A stretch of 64,000 nt of DNA from Xiphydria camelus (Eukaryota > Arthropoda > Insecta > Hymenoptera > Xiphydriidae), in assembly GCA_963678675.1 (NCBI GenBank), contig OY783197.1, positions 13,365,813 to 13,429,812 of the forward strand. The letters are read 5' to 3'. Position numbers and translations under genes: made by a program. The notes beneath the pieces are model-generated. The model ran no database searches. It saw only the letters and a program-made list of their open reading frames with translations, and was not told the origin of the DNA. The number at the start of each line of letters is the position of its first letter. Within the stretch, counting starts at the first letter, position 1. Positions 9,857 through 19,435 of the stretch are shown here, one piece after another.

Positions 9857-10055
9857 TGTGGCGGGGCTAAATGATGGCGTGTCGCCGCTGTTGTGCCGCC
9901 TACCCGCCACTGGTGTCTCTGGGCCCCGATCATATATAGAAATCGGGGTGCTGATGAAGTACTAGTGAGAAGATCTGTGATGGGCGCGAGAGCGTGGGAG
10001 TCGGTGGATGAGTTCGTAGCCGCCTAGCGGTAGATAGCGGTAGTAGGTCGCCACA
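9857..10055 (-). repeat. LTR of the TRIM-like element (5' LTR in minus orientation)
   Basis: 199 bp, nearly identical to 9102-9301 and followed by the GCTT duplication. Confidence 0.85.
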
Positions 10056-10212
10056 GCTTTGTGGTGTGGGGGTCGCTATCGAGACACCACAGTAGATGCG
10101 AGATCGCTGTTCTGTCAGCTGTGCTGGTAAAACAGTGCCTCTCGAAGCATTGATTATCTATCAGCTGTCAACCGTCACGATCCGACAAAATAATTAATGG
10201 TATGTATTTGAA

Positions 10213-10617
10213 TAATCCAGCTCTGTTTTGAATTAGGATGAATCGGTTGCAAATTATTTTGGTTGCAAATTTCTCCTTTCGTTTCCAGATTATCGTTGAT
10301 GATAGAGTTTGATAGAGATTGATAAGCTGATAGAGTAAGTACACGCGGTATAGGTAGTTTAGTTACTGTAAGGGATGCGAAAAATACTAATTTTGTGGAG
10401 GTAAGTCCTGAAACTCGATGTAATGTTAAGACCAAGACGCTCGACAATGATACGCATATCGTTGCTCTTCGTAACAATTCATTCAGTTTCGTAACTTCAA
10501 AATATTCTATAGACGTTATGCTGGCTTATATTTTTGTATCTGTGTCGATGTCAATGATAAGCCTAAAAAATGAGATTCCCTTTCACAGATACGATTCATC
10601 CTAATTCAAAACAGACC
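10213..10617. mobile_element. Foldback MITE, arms about 32 bp
   Basis: TCTGTTTTGAATTAGGATGA near 10220 and its complement TCATCCTAATTCAAAACAGA near 10594 form the arms. The interior has short plus- and minus-strand frames without recognisable similarity. Confidence 0.65.
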
Positions 10618-10855
10618 TGCAACATTATTTTCTACTTTACAGAAAGTATGCGCTGTCACTTACTAAAAATGTTGACCGATCGCACAATCACGCATTTTCC
10701 TTTATATTCTGACCCAAAAAAACATTTCCCAAATGTAAAATTGTATTATAAACCCAAAAAAATATTTCCATAATTTAAAATGGTGGGTCGAGAGAGACAG
10801 AGCGTCCCTTTTTTGCCCACACAGGGTGACTTGAATTAACAAAAAAAAGTGATAT

Positions 10856-11369
10856 CCCCCCCAAAAAAACATTTTCCAAATGTAAAATGGTGAGTCGAGA
10901 GAGAAAGACGATCCTTACCTGCCTAAAAAATGAGATTTCAACAAACAAACAAAAATGATATCAACAAGCTACAGCTTTTAGTCGCGAAAGATATGATCAC
11001 ATTAAACAATTTCTGAAGAAAAAAAAATTTATACCACTCTCACACCACCCTACTAAACTCACTCGACAGCCCGCTTTTGTGATTTGCGATAAAAAGAAGA
11101 ATGCTTAACGTCCATCGCACCAATCAATAGCTTCGTTTGCTGTTACAGAAGCGGGCTGTCGAGTGAGTTTAGTAGGGTGGTGTGTGAGAATGGTATAAAA
11201 TTTTTTTTCTTCAGAAATTATTTAATGTGATCATATCTTTCGCGACTAAAAGCTGTAGCTTGTTGATATCATTTTTGTTTGTTTGTTGAAATCTCATTTT
11301 TTAGGCAGGTAAGGATCGCCTTTCTCTCTCGACCCACCATTTTACATTTGGAAAATGTTTTTTGGGGGG
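10856..11369. mobile_element. Foldback element with about 215-bp arms
   Basis: The left arm 10856-11075 and right arm 11149-11369 are near-perfect complements, starting CCCCCCAAAAAAACATTTTC and ending with its inverse. The loop is about 75 bases. A partial, more diverged copy of the arm start lies just outside at 10715-10815. No coding capacity. Confidence 0.85.
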
Positions 11370-12755
11370 TATACTATTCTTCAACTAGTTTACTATAAAT
11401 GATACTTATTCGGACATTGAGAGGAGAGATCTAGACAAGATTTCAAAGTACACTTCTTGATCACAATATGGAAACTAGTTGTGCTACCTGGGGCGCGTAC
11501 TATTTAGCTCGCTCGCGGGTGATAATAATCGCATCAAGTAGGTATAGGTATACGTTCCAAGCGTCTCCAGCGGTCACACTGTGACGATAAGCCCCCCTCC
11601 CCCTCAGGAGGGGAGTGATATCGGCACACAGTGTCCGATCTATTTTCATTGAATAGGGTCAAGGGGGCTAAAAATGAGACACTCAAATCTTTGGGGTAAA
11701 AATGAGACACCATCTTCTGTCCTCTGTTGTTGAATTTCTGAAATAATTGTATTGTCATAGTGAAGTAACAAACCTGATTTACATATCCGCTACAGATTTT
11801 GACTACAAGAAACTTTTAACAGATCGGTACAGTAGCTATTCAAACATTACGATTTATAACCTCTAAAACTTTCCATAACACACGGTCCTAATTTTCCTTT
11901 CCGCATTCATGTGAACAGAAAGAAAAACTTGTGCATTGTAGTTCTTAGAGATTGTTTAATGGCTTTTGAGTGCCATTTTACGAACGTATACCGATATATT
12001 TAAATATAAATAAATTGAAGGACGCAAACAGGTAAGGTGAAAAAATGAGACATGTTTTGGGGTAAAAATGAGACAGTGCGTGTTGAAACAGCTTTGAGGT
12101 TAAATATGAGACAGTTATTCATAGGTACCTACACCCGTGCTCACGGATTCTGTCGCTGGTGACTTTTCAAAATGTCATATTTAAACATACCAAAAGATGA
12201 ATAATTAATTATTATGCTTTCATTAACCAGGGCAAGCGTCACTGTAGCTAATGAAAGTATGAGATTTAATCGTTCATTAGCTGGTACGTTTAAAAATTGC
12301 ATTTTAAAAAGTCACCAGCGACAGAATCCGTGGCCCCGGTACCTACTTAAAATAATTTTAGGAACAATGTTTCTGTTAGGTACCTACTTGCTAGTCTGTT
12401 ACTAGTCCTTAGATGCACAAATAGTTTTGAAACTGTACAAATGCAGTACAATTCATTTGTAAAATGCCACAATGTTAACTGTGATCAAAGTATAGAAGAA
12501 TTGTTTAGTTTTTTATAACTTTGTTGTCTTTCTTTTTACCCTTAATGTCTTAAAATTACTATTCCATCCGAAATTTATTAGATAGTTCAACAAAGACAGC
12601 TTGTCTCAAATTTACCCACAAGTGTCTCAAATTTACCCACAGGTGTCTCAAATTTACCCACAGGTGTCTCATATTTCCCCAAACCTGAGGGTAAAAATGA
12701 GACACAATTTTTACTACATCACTTCTGAATTGTAATATTCTGTCAAAATTATTAA

Positions 12756-12976
12756 AAACACAAAACGTGTGGCCGCCACACGCGGAAGAAGTGAAACTTC
12801 TATATCAATTTCTCTGAATTTGATTCCGGTGGTATTAGTTTCAATTGGCTCTATACAAGTCTTTTACAATGCTTCTTCGTAGAGCCAATTGAAACTACTA
12901 CCACCGGAATCAAATTCAGAGAAATTGATATCGAAGTTTTACTTCTTCCGCGTGTGGCAGCCACGCGTTTTGTGTT
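12756..12976. mobile_element. Foldback MITE with about 98-bp arms
   Basis: Arms 12756-12854 and 12882-12976 are complementary with few mismatches, for example TTCAATTGGCTCT against AGAGCCAATTGAA. The loop is about 27 bases. It cuts into the downstream end of the minus-strand frame at 12939-13286. Confidence 0.85.
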
Positions 12977-13286
12977 TTTTGTTGAATTCAATATTAATTT
13001 TTTTATGGGCACAAAATGTAGTGTAAGGAATATCATATTCACTGGATGTATTTTCACCGATATTGGATTCTCCAGGAACTTGAAAATCTGTTACATTCTC
13101 CAGCGTTTGGGACTGGTGTTGATCTGCATTAGCAGATATAACAATATTTGATTGTGTTAATTTAATTCTCTCTCTCCATTTTCGACTTCGTTCTGCATCA
13201 GTTTTAGGTAGTGTCTTCGTCATTGCTTTCTTTACGCGGTACCTGTCACGAAACTCTTTTGCCCGTTGTTTTCCTGTTTTTGCCAT
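12939..13286 (-). CDS. Basic, Arg-rich N-terminal fragment of a probable transposon protein
   Basis: From an ATG at 13286 the frame encodes MAKTGKQRAKEFRDRYRVKK, then a KTDAERSRKWRERIKL block and an acidic, Ser/Asn-rich tail. Its last residues read into the foldback 12756-12976, so the natural end is lost. A K-T-x-A-E-R-x-R-x-x-R-x-R pattern is common at the start of several insect transposon proteins and can bind DNA, but I cannot name the family. It lies inside the GTAAAAATGAGAC element and may be its only remaining protein-coding trace. Confidence 0.5.
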   Translation of the reverse strand: MAKTGKQRAKEFRDRYRVKKAMTKTLPKTDAERSRKWRERIKLTQSNIVISANADQHQSQTLENVTDFQVPGESNIGENTSSEYDIPYTTFCAHKKINIEFNKKHKTRGCHTRKK

Positions 13287-13460
13287 AATAATTTTAATAT
13301 AACACACACGCGAAAGAATGTTCAGTGTTCATTGACGTTAACGAAATTGAAAGTTTATTTTACACGTTGCCTGTCACTGTACTCTTTTGATCGCTGTTGT
13401 TTTTCTTTGCAACTATAATTATAAATTAATACACACACACACACACACGAAAGAATGTAC
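13226..13460 (-). repeat. Tandem duplication covering the start of the minus-strand frame
   Basis: A segment of about 100 bases (13235-13320) recurs at about 13356-13460. Both have a CCTGTCACG/ACTCTTTT block, a TTGTTTTYCTT block and an AC microsatellite followed by GAAAGAATGTNCAGT. The upstream copy has a changed ATG (TTGCAAC in place of TTGCCAT on the plus strand). Confidence 0.65.
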
Positions 13461-13565
13461 AGTAATGCATGGTGGTTACTCGAGAAAGGTCACGACTCCG
13501 ATCGCAGACTACACGAGCTCCGTATAGCCGGCCATTCGACGCGATAAAATCCGGAAAACTGAAAA

Positions 13566-13890
13566 TGTACCGTATGTCCGCGATCATTTGAACCATAGGG
13601 AAATTGCGAGTTTTGCATGAGCACCCCTTTGGGTCTCCTCGTCCAATAGAATCACCGGAGAAGCGTGAATGCGCATGCGTAGTCATCCGCGAGTGTGGCG
13701 TCGTCAGCAAGTTCAGATCGATTATTTCGATAACCGATCTGAACTTGCTGACGACGCCACACTCGCGGATGACTACGCATGCGCATTCACGCTTCTCCGG
13801 TGATTCTATTGGACAAGGAGACCCAAAGGGGTGCTCATGCAAAACTCGCAATTTTTCTATGGTTCAAATGATCGCGGACATACGGTACAA
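13566..13890. mobile_element. Near-perfect palindromic MITE, 325 bp
   Basis: The two halves, 13566-13728 and 13735-13890, are almost exact reverse complements around the centre ATTATTTCGAT. They begin GTACCGTATGTCCGCGATC and end with the inverse. Apparent frames on both strands encode nearly the same peptide because of the symmetry and are not genes. Confidence 0.9.
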
Positions 13891-14256
13891 ATGAAATACA
13901 AACAACTCGCAAGTAACTCTGCGCCCTCTAGTCTGGCTTCTCATATCATCTTACGGATACGCCCAAAAAAGGGTCCTAAACGCTAGATTTATGGTGAGAC
14001 TCAACAGTTCTCTTAAGGCCGGTTTTACCAACACGGTATAAACACCGTATAGCGCTATACTAAGAATAACCAGTACGCAAGCGTTTTACCACGATGGTAT
14101 ATGTCTGGAATAGGATAAACTTTGGAATAGATGCAGGGATAGCTTATCCGGCAGTTTCAGCGTTGGATAAGCTAGCTGTCCTCGGTATAACCTAACTTTT
14201 TGTTTGCGTCTTTATTTTTCCGTGACAGAATCATAATAATTGTTATTAGTTGTGAA

Positions 14257-14613
14257 ATGGAGTTGATTGATGTGCCAGTTTTCGAATCATCATCTGATGA
14301 TGAAATTGACGTTTTACAAAGAATGAGAAATCCTAGGAAAATACGTGCCCGGTAAGTAAATAAAGGATACCTATACCTACTAATTTATAACCAATATCTG
14401 ATACAAAACTATTCCAGAGTTGACTATTTCGAAGAATACAATGATGTAGAATTCTTCACTTGATTTCGTTTGGAAAAACAAACCTGTCAGAGATTATTGG
14501 GACAAATACGACATCGCATTGTTTCGAGGTCGCAAAGAAATGCAGCAATTCAGCCAGCAACGAAATTATTGCCAACTTTAAGATTTCTTGCTTCGGGATC
14601 AATGCTAATTACT
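14257..14613 (+). pseudogene. HARBI1-like transposase exons 1 and 2, right copy
   Basis: Exon 1 (14257-14351, 95 nt) starts MELIDVPVFESSSDDEI and ends in a GTAAGT donor. Exon 2 (14418-14613) follows TATTCCAG and encodes VDYFEEYNDVEFFT, then an in-frame TGA at 14461-14463 where the left copy has CGA (Arg), then FRLEKQ and LLGQIRHRIV-type sequence ending LRFLASGSMLITV. This matches the N-terminal helical part of HARBI1-type nucleases. The rest of the nuclease is missing. Confidence 0.8.
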
Positions 14614-14665
14614 GTAGGTAATCGTTTTTATCATAATGTTAAAACTTTTAATTAATTATTATTAT

Positions 14666-15108
14666 ATGCCGCCACCTCTGCAACCTCCGACGACTCCTAA
14701 CATCACGAGGAGAGCTAGTTTACAGGACTACAAGTTCGTCGATCGGCCTAAACCGCCACTGATCTCCCAGAAATCAATGGGCGACATACTGAAAAACATC
14801 GACAAAGTCAAATTGAAACTCGTCACAAGGTACGATTAAACAATTTTATCGCAGTAAACTTTTAATTCGCCAGGAACAAAGAGGAGTTTCGCATTGTCAG
14901 AATGTCGTGGCTGCGAAGGATTGATTTTGTTCACAGTGGGCTTTTAAACGTGTTTTTCAGATCGCCGGGTGGGAGACATTTGCGAGCCAAACGAGAAAAT
15001 AGCTCTTGCAACGACCTTCAAGAGATCTTACGGAAACGATACATCGCAATGCAATCGCCGGACAGTAGAAATTCCACCGCGACGTTGACGTTCGATGATT
15101 CGTTCTAG
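14666..15108 (+). pseudogene. Captured MTFR1/MTFR2-like C-terminal exons, right copy
   Basis: Exon A is 14666-14829 (ATG to a GTACGA donor), the intron 14830-14960 (131 bp, acceptor TTTTTCAG), exon B 14961-15108 ending TAG. The spliced peptide of about 103 residues starts MPPPLQPPTT, contains MGDILKNIDKVKLKLVTR then SPGGRHLRAK across the splice junction, and ends TATLTFDDSF. The junction creates the R-S-P-G-G motif of the fission-regulator family, which supports real exons. It differs from the left copy at about 13 residues with no frameshift or stop. In exon A I count about eight amino-acid-changing codons and three silent ones, so purifying selection is not evident. Sequence to about 15631 may be captured 3' UTR. 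Confidence 0.65.
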
Positions 15109-16054
15109 ATTAAGAACTCGATGATGCTCAAGTTCTCTAGATCGCAGCATTTTTTCGCGTCGGACGGTGCTCCGAGGAACGGCTATTGTAGCCTTCCTTT
15201 CCACGCGTGAGATTGAATCATGATTATAATTTTATCTGAGTCAGAGCTCTGGAGAATCAAAATTAATAGATCTCTCTTCTTTTTTTATAAATGAGTCTTT
15301 CCCTGCGAGGTAATTTCGCGCGACACATTTTAGATTATAGTTCTTTTTTAATAGCAGGATAGAAGCTCATAGAAACATCGGGAAATTTTTGTTTTATCTC
15401 TTCGCTGTTTTACTCAGAAAATGCAAGTTTAAATTAAAATTTACGCACGCGGGTCTCTAATCACGAGTATCTCAACGGTATCCAATAATATCAACCAAAG
15501 AAGTCATCTACCATTGCATTGTCTTCTATAAGGAACATTTAAATTTATCTAGGTAGACATTATACCTTTCTTCAATTCGCGTGATTGCAGTTTTCAGGAG
15601 CAGAAGTGATACATCCGTCGTACGATGTAGAATATGAAAAAATTTTAGATTTGCATTGATACACTTTTATAAGATACCTCGGCACTAGACATCAAGTCGT
15701 ACAACGCTCTTTGTATACTTTTTAGATAGGGTCGCGTATACTTAAAAAAACGATAGCATTGTACCGCTCTATGTAATCTCCGACAAATGTCACCGCGTGA
15801 TAAATCTTAAGTTGTAGCGATTTAAAAATGTATAGATTTTAGAATATATTTTGTCCGATACGAGATTTTGATCAAATGGTGCAATTTTACGTTGTAATTA
15901 CTACTATATTGACGACCCTCATAGTTTTTTTTTGAGACTGAACACATTCTTGTTGGTGAGATATCGAATGTTTGGACGTGTTTTGTACCTGATGCTTTTA
16001 TCAACGACTCGAAAATAAAAGTAATTGTTACGAAAATATAAATATATTGTTATA

Positions 16055-16245
16055 GATATCTTTTATTTATTGGGCACGTATTTTCTTCGGATTTCTGTTT
16101 CTTGGTAATACGTCAATGTCATTATCAGATAATGATTCAAAAACTGGTACATCAATCAACTCTATTTCAAAATTAATAACAATTTACCACAACGATCAGG
16201 TTGTGATTATGTCGTGAAAGAATAAAGACGTCAAACAAAAAGTTA
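16055..16245 (-). pseudogene. Second, inverted HARBI1-like exon 1 at the far end of the element
   Basis: On the minus strand this repeats exon 1 of 14257-14351 with many changes: ATA replaces ATG, the acidic ESLSDNDIDV segment remains, and the GTAAGT donor has become ATAAAT. It belongs to the inverted 5' end that forms the distal end of the element. Confidence 0.7.
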
Positions 16246-16532
16246 GGTTATATTGAGAATAAACAACTCCGAATTTCATTTATCGCGGCGGAACAGCTGT
16301 CAAAACGACCAAATGTCATGCGCAATACGTACTTCTTACTACCAACCTAAAAATAATTTTCGATGGCCAACGCTTATACCTGGAATAGTTATCCCAGGCA
16401 AACTTGGCGCTGGGGTAAAACGCCTGCGCTTTATACCAGGTATAAAGAAGAGAGAGAGAGAGAGTATAAATTTATTCTTGGTATACTTATTCTAGCGGTG
16501 GTATAACTTGGCATTGGTAAAACCGGCCCTTA

Positions 16533-18059
16533 GTAGAGGTGCGATACTGCGTCGCCTCATAATACGAACAATAGCTTTCATTGCCCGAAGAAACCCTCTC
16601 GAGCAACACAAGCCAGACCCCCTCTGCACAGTCTAAACAGCGATTGATTTTTGCGTCATTTTTCTTCAGTTTCAAGTTAATAACTATAACATGTGCGATC
16701 AAGAGTAGATCTCCTCGAGGTCGTAAATCCCGAAGGCACTACTGCGTGACACGAATAGTGACCGAAAACGTAGGGTGGTGGATTTAAACCGTATCGGTTA
16801 GTTGAAACGATTTAACACTGCACTCACAATATTACTGGTGATTATATTGGATTCAAAGAGATACACTAATTCCGTGATGTAGCCGTGGTTTACAGTTAGA
16901 TATACTGAGAGGTAGTTTTGAGGGAAATGTGTGGGACTGCGAACGCATTTGTAACCCCCATTCACCAAAACATACCGCCTGCCTCGCTGTCACGACCGAT
17001 GTACAGATGATATCTAGATTAGTGCGTTTTACTTAGGTTGCGCGGTTGGCTCGCCGCGTGAGTGATAGTCGCACGGCGACCTGGCGCTCCAGCCTCGCAA
17101 AATCGACACATGGCTTGCCTGGCAAAGGCAATATAATAGTCTACGTATGGTAGAGAGCGGTGGAATCGGGCAGAGTTGAGAGCGGTGTATTGGGGCAGGG
17201 TCGAGAGCGCTATATGAGTGAGGAACGGTCGGAAGCGCTGGAGTATGTGGGTTTCGTTACGGTCTCTCGTGTCGGTGCGCGCGATTTTAGTACCCTCAGC
17301 AAAGAAGTTTCACTTCAAAAATCAATCACATAATGTGAATATGAATACATATGCTTAATATTCTGTTTGTAAATATAATTAGCCACTTCAGAAAATTGGA
17401 TGTTTGAAAATCCGTCTCATTTTTAGCCCCCTTCACCCTAATTCAATCAATATGCAAACCGGCCACTCGTGGCACGTTTGCGATAAAACGCTATCTCAGT
17501 AGCCTACCTATACCGCGAGAATCAAACTACTCCGCATTTGTGTCGCGGTACCTATGGTACAAACGATCGGCCCATGAATCGCGACGATCCCATTAACGAC
17601 ATACCGAGTCTACTGGTTGAGTGCGGATCGTTATCGCCCGCGCGTTCCCGGAGCAATAAAGCACTCGGGAAATCGCGCTCATACTCGCAACGCGACTCGC
17701 TGTACATGCACCGATGTTCGATTCGCGTTAAGTCCGATGGCAGCGATTAGGTACGCATGGTAACCCGAGACTTTTTCATTATTCGCAGTGTACGTATAGT
17801 ATAATTACACAAGCCTGCGATGAAAAAAATACAAGAGAAGTGACAACTGAACTTTATGTATTTTTTGGTGTTAATTTTAAAAAATAATTAAAAAGTTCTA
17901 TGACGTCAAGTTTTCTTGAAAAATTTAAGTTTACTTGGATTTTTATGAACATTTCTAACTTTTAAACTATTGGTCGATAACCTATTTCATGTAACTTATC
18001 TTAATGAAAACAAATTAAAATAGTATGTTGGTGATTTTTCTCTAGAAGTTACACCATAA
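16533..18059. other. Non-coding stretch, nothing recognised
   Basis: Includes the right end of the GTAAAAATGAGAC element at 17405-17447. The part at 17030-17300 is GC-richer with GAGAGCGGTG-type repeats. An open frame at 17538-17750 (plus) has no recognisable similarity. Confidence 0.5.
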
Positions 18060-18287
18060 TGTGAGCACAATACCCTGGGCGTGGGGTAGCTCGAGGGTTC
18101 TCGGTACTCTGACGTCAACGCGCTGACCACCGGAGGACCCCGCATGGGGCCTAACCCCTCCCCCCCCTTTTGTGAGGGCAACAGACTGACCTGACCGGGG
18201 ACGGCGAAGGGGCACTTTGGGGCATTCTTGCTGGAGACGTCGTCGGAGCGATACGTGACGTTTACATCGTTTACCTATGTTCTCACA
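18060..18287 (+). repeat. 5' LTR
   Basis: 228 bp, TGTGAGCACAATACC at the start and TATGTTCTCACA at the end. Differs from the 3' LTR at an A/C change in GACGTCAAC, a T in the C-run near 18165 and GG versus TG near 18197. Confidence 0.95.
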
Positions 18288-18383
18288 GTTCAGAAGTGGG
18301 ATCTGAATTAAAAGTTTGCGCCCAAAAAGTGATAGTGAAGTGATTTTGTAATAGTTGCGAGTGTTATAAGGTCTGTGTAGATA

Positions 18384-18719
18384 ATGGCAGATCGAGTACA
18401 AAGGCGGTCGCCTCCAAGATCCCGTTCTACCTCGCCTACGAGGCCTCGTTCAGGAACGCCACCGAGGTCTTGTTCGAGAACACGATTGAGATCACGCCGC
18501 GGAACACCGTCGAGGCAGCGTTCGCGATCACCTTCAAGACCGCGTTGCTCATGGAGTCGTCGATCTCGTCGGGATTTGCGAAGTTCGGATGATAGACGCT
18601 CACATTCGCACTATACACCGCCGCCAAGACATAATTCCAGCGATAGACCACAATCACGGAGCGGAAGGGCCATATCGCAAGGAGATGCCATGCAGGAAAT
18701 ACAAGCAAAGAAGGAATAA
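18384..18719 (+). CDS. Arg/Ser-rich Gag leader, capsid region missing
   Basis: 111 residues from an ATG 97 bases after the 5' LTR. The protein is almost entirely RS, SP and PR dipeptides (for example RSRSTSPTRPRSG), like an SR-type nucleic-acid-binding domain. Ty3/Gypsy Gag proteins usually have several hundred residues with capsid helices and often a Cys-His zinc knuckle; neither is present, and the protease frame starts only 15 bases after the stop in another frame (a -1 relation). An internal deletion that removed capsid is the simplest reading; a short dedicated RS protein is possible. Confidence 0.6.
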   Translation: MADRVQRRSPPRSRSTSPTRPRSGTPPRSCSRTRLRSRRGTPSRQRSRSPSRPRCSWSRRSRRDLRSSDDRRSHSHYTPPPRHNSSDRPQSRSGRAISQGDAMQEIQAKKE

Positions 18720-18733
18720 AGGACGAGAAGAGA

Positions 18734-19435
18734 GTGTACAGTATTGGCACTTCACCCAAGCCAACAAGCAAACGATTCCTGGAAGCCAAACTGCAGGGAA
18801 AATATTTGAAAGCTTATATCGATGGCGGAAGTGAGTGCGTCACCCTGCGAAAAGACGAAGCAGACCAAATGAGCTTTCATTTACAACCAACGGAGACAAT
18901 ACTGCGAGGCTACGGCGGAGGTATGGTTCGACCATTGGGGGCAATAAAAGCGACCCTCGGAGTCGACCTGGCCGAGGGGTCAGTGGAAATCTTCATCGTA
19001 CCAAACGAGCTGCAAGGAGTTCCCCTAATAATTGGACAACCTTTCCTGGAACTACCTGGCGTCACGATGGTTCAAAGAGATGGACAATTGCGGCTGTTCG
19101 ATAGGACTCTGGCAGTACTACCGGAAGTGGAGAAATTGCCGCCGCAGAAGGTGCTCATATGGTCAACAGAGACAACGGTTATCCCTCCACGGCACGCCGG
19201 AGATACCCAGGTAGCGGTAAGAACGGAATACCAAGGTGATTTATACATTGAGCTTAGCGTACGTGGCGAAGAATTGAAAGAGCATTGTATACCGCGCTGT
19301 ATAATTAGTACGACTAGCGGCCGAGTGCCAATAGTCAATTTATCCGACACTCCACTTGTTGTCCGAAAAGGAAAATTAATTGCGAGGGCTGAGATTGCTA
19401 GGGGAGAGACCTCTGTTGATCAGAAAATTAGATAG
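18734..19435 (+). CDS. Retropepsin-like protease domain
   Basis: The frame is open upstream of 18734, without an ATG, so expression would need frameshifting from gag. The active-site region reads KAYIDGGSECVTL, with Asp followed by Gly-Gly where retropepsins have D-S/T-G; the flap and closing motif PLIIGQPFL are typical. The frame ends in TAG at 19433-19435, yet sequence after the stop continues in the same frame into reverse transcriptase, so this is a nonsense mutation or a readthrough stop. The protease would process the polyprotein. The DGG change may reduce activity. Confidence 0.75.
   Translation: MYSIGTSPKPTSKRFLEAKLQGKYLKAYIDGGSECVTLRKDEADQMSFHLQPTETILRGYGGGMVRPLGAIKATLGVDLAEGSVEIFIVPNELQGVPLIIGQPFLELPGVTMVQRDGQLRLFDRTLAVLPEVEKLPPQKVLIWSTETTVIPPRHAGDTQVAVRTEYQGDLYIELSVRGEELKEHCIPRCIISTTSGRVPIVNLSDTPLVVRKGKLIARAEIARGETSVDQKIR

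Larger units (their letters stand above)
9102..10055 (-). mobile_element. Small non-autonomous LTR retrotransposon (TRIM-like)
   Basis: Two direct repeats of about 200 bp (9102-9301 and 9857-10055) begin TGTGGCGGGGCTAAATG and end AGGTCGCCACA, differing by one substitution and one 1-bp indel. GCTT flanks both sides (9098-9101 and 10056-10059), a 4-bp TSD typical of LTR elements. Orientation is minus: next to the 3' copy lies TTGGTGACCCCGACGTCC (complement of 9839-9856), which looks like a primer binding site, and next to the other copy, on the minus strand, a G-run followed by AG serves as a polypurine tract (9303-9322). The 555-bp interior has no gag or pol, only tandem repeats, so it must be mobilised by another element. 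Confidence 0.85.
14016..16529 (+). mobile_element. PIF/Harbinger-type transposon, right copy, TTA TSD
   Basis: The left end is AGGCCGGTTTTACCAACACG and the right end is ATTGGTAAAACCGGCCC. TTA lies immediately outside on both sides (14013-14015 and 16530-16532), the 3-bp TSD expected of PIF/Harbinger elements. It carries HARBI1-like exons 1-2, captured MTFR-like exons and, at the far end (about 16055-16529), a second inverted copy of its own 5' end. The DDE catalytic exon and a Myb-like partner are absent, so it is non-autonomous. Confidence 0.8.
11648..17447. mobile_element. TIR-bounded element with GTAAAAATGAGAC motif arrays
   Basis: The left end, ATTGAATAGGGTCAAG followed by GGGGCTAAAAATGAGAC, is matched inverted at 17405-17447 with two or three differences (about 36 bp). 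The motif GGTAAAAATGAGACA or its complement recurs at about 11695, 12045, 12064, 12100, 12606-12700 (five times) and 17415, clustered near the left end. The only associated coding region is a minus-strand frame at 12939-13286. A complete Harbinger element and several foldbacks have inserted inside. The superfamily is unknown to me and no clear TSD was read. Confidence 0.6.

Noticed and set aside
13426..13894. Long frames on both strands with nearly identical peptides
   Set aside because: A direct result of the palindrome 13566-13890.
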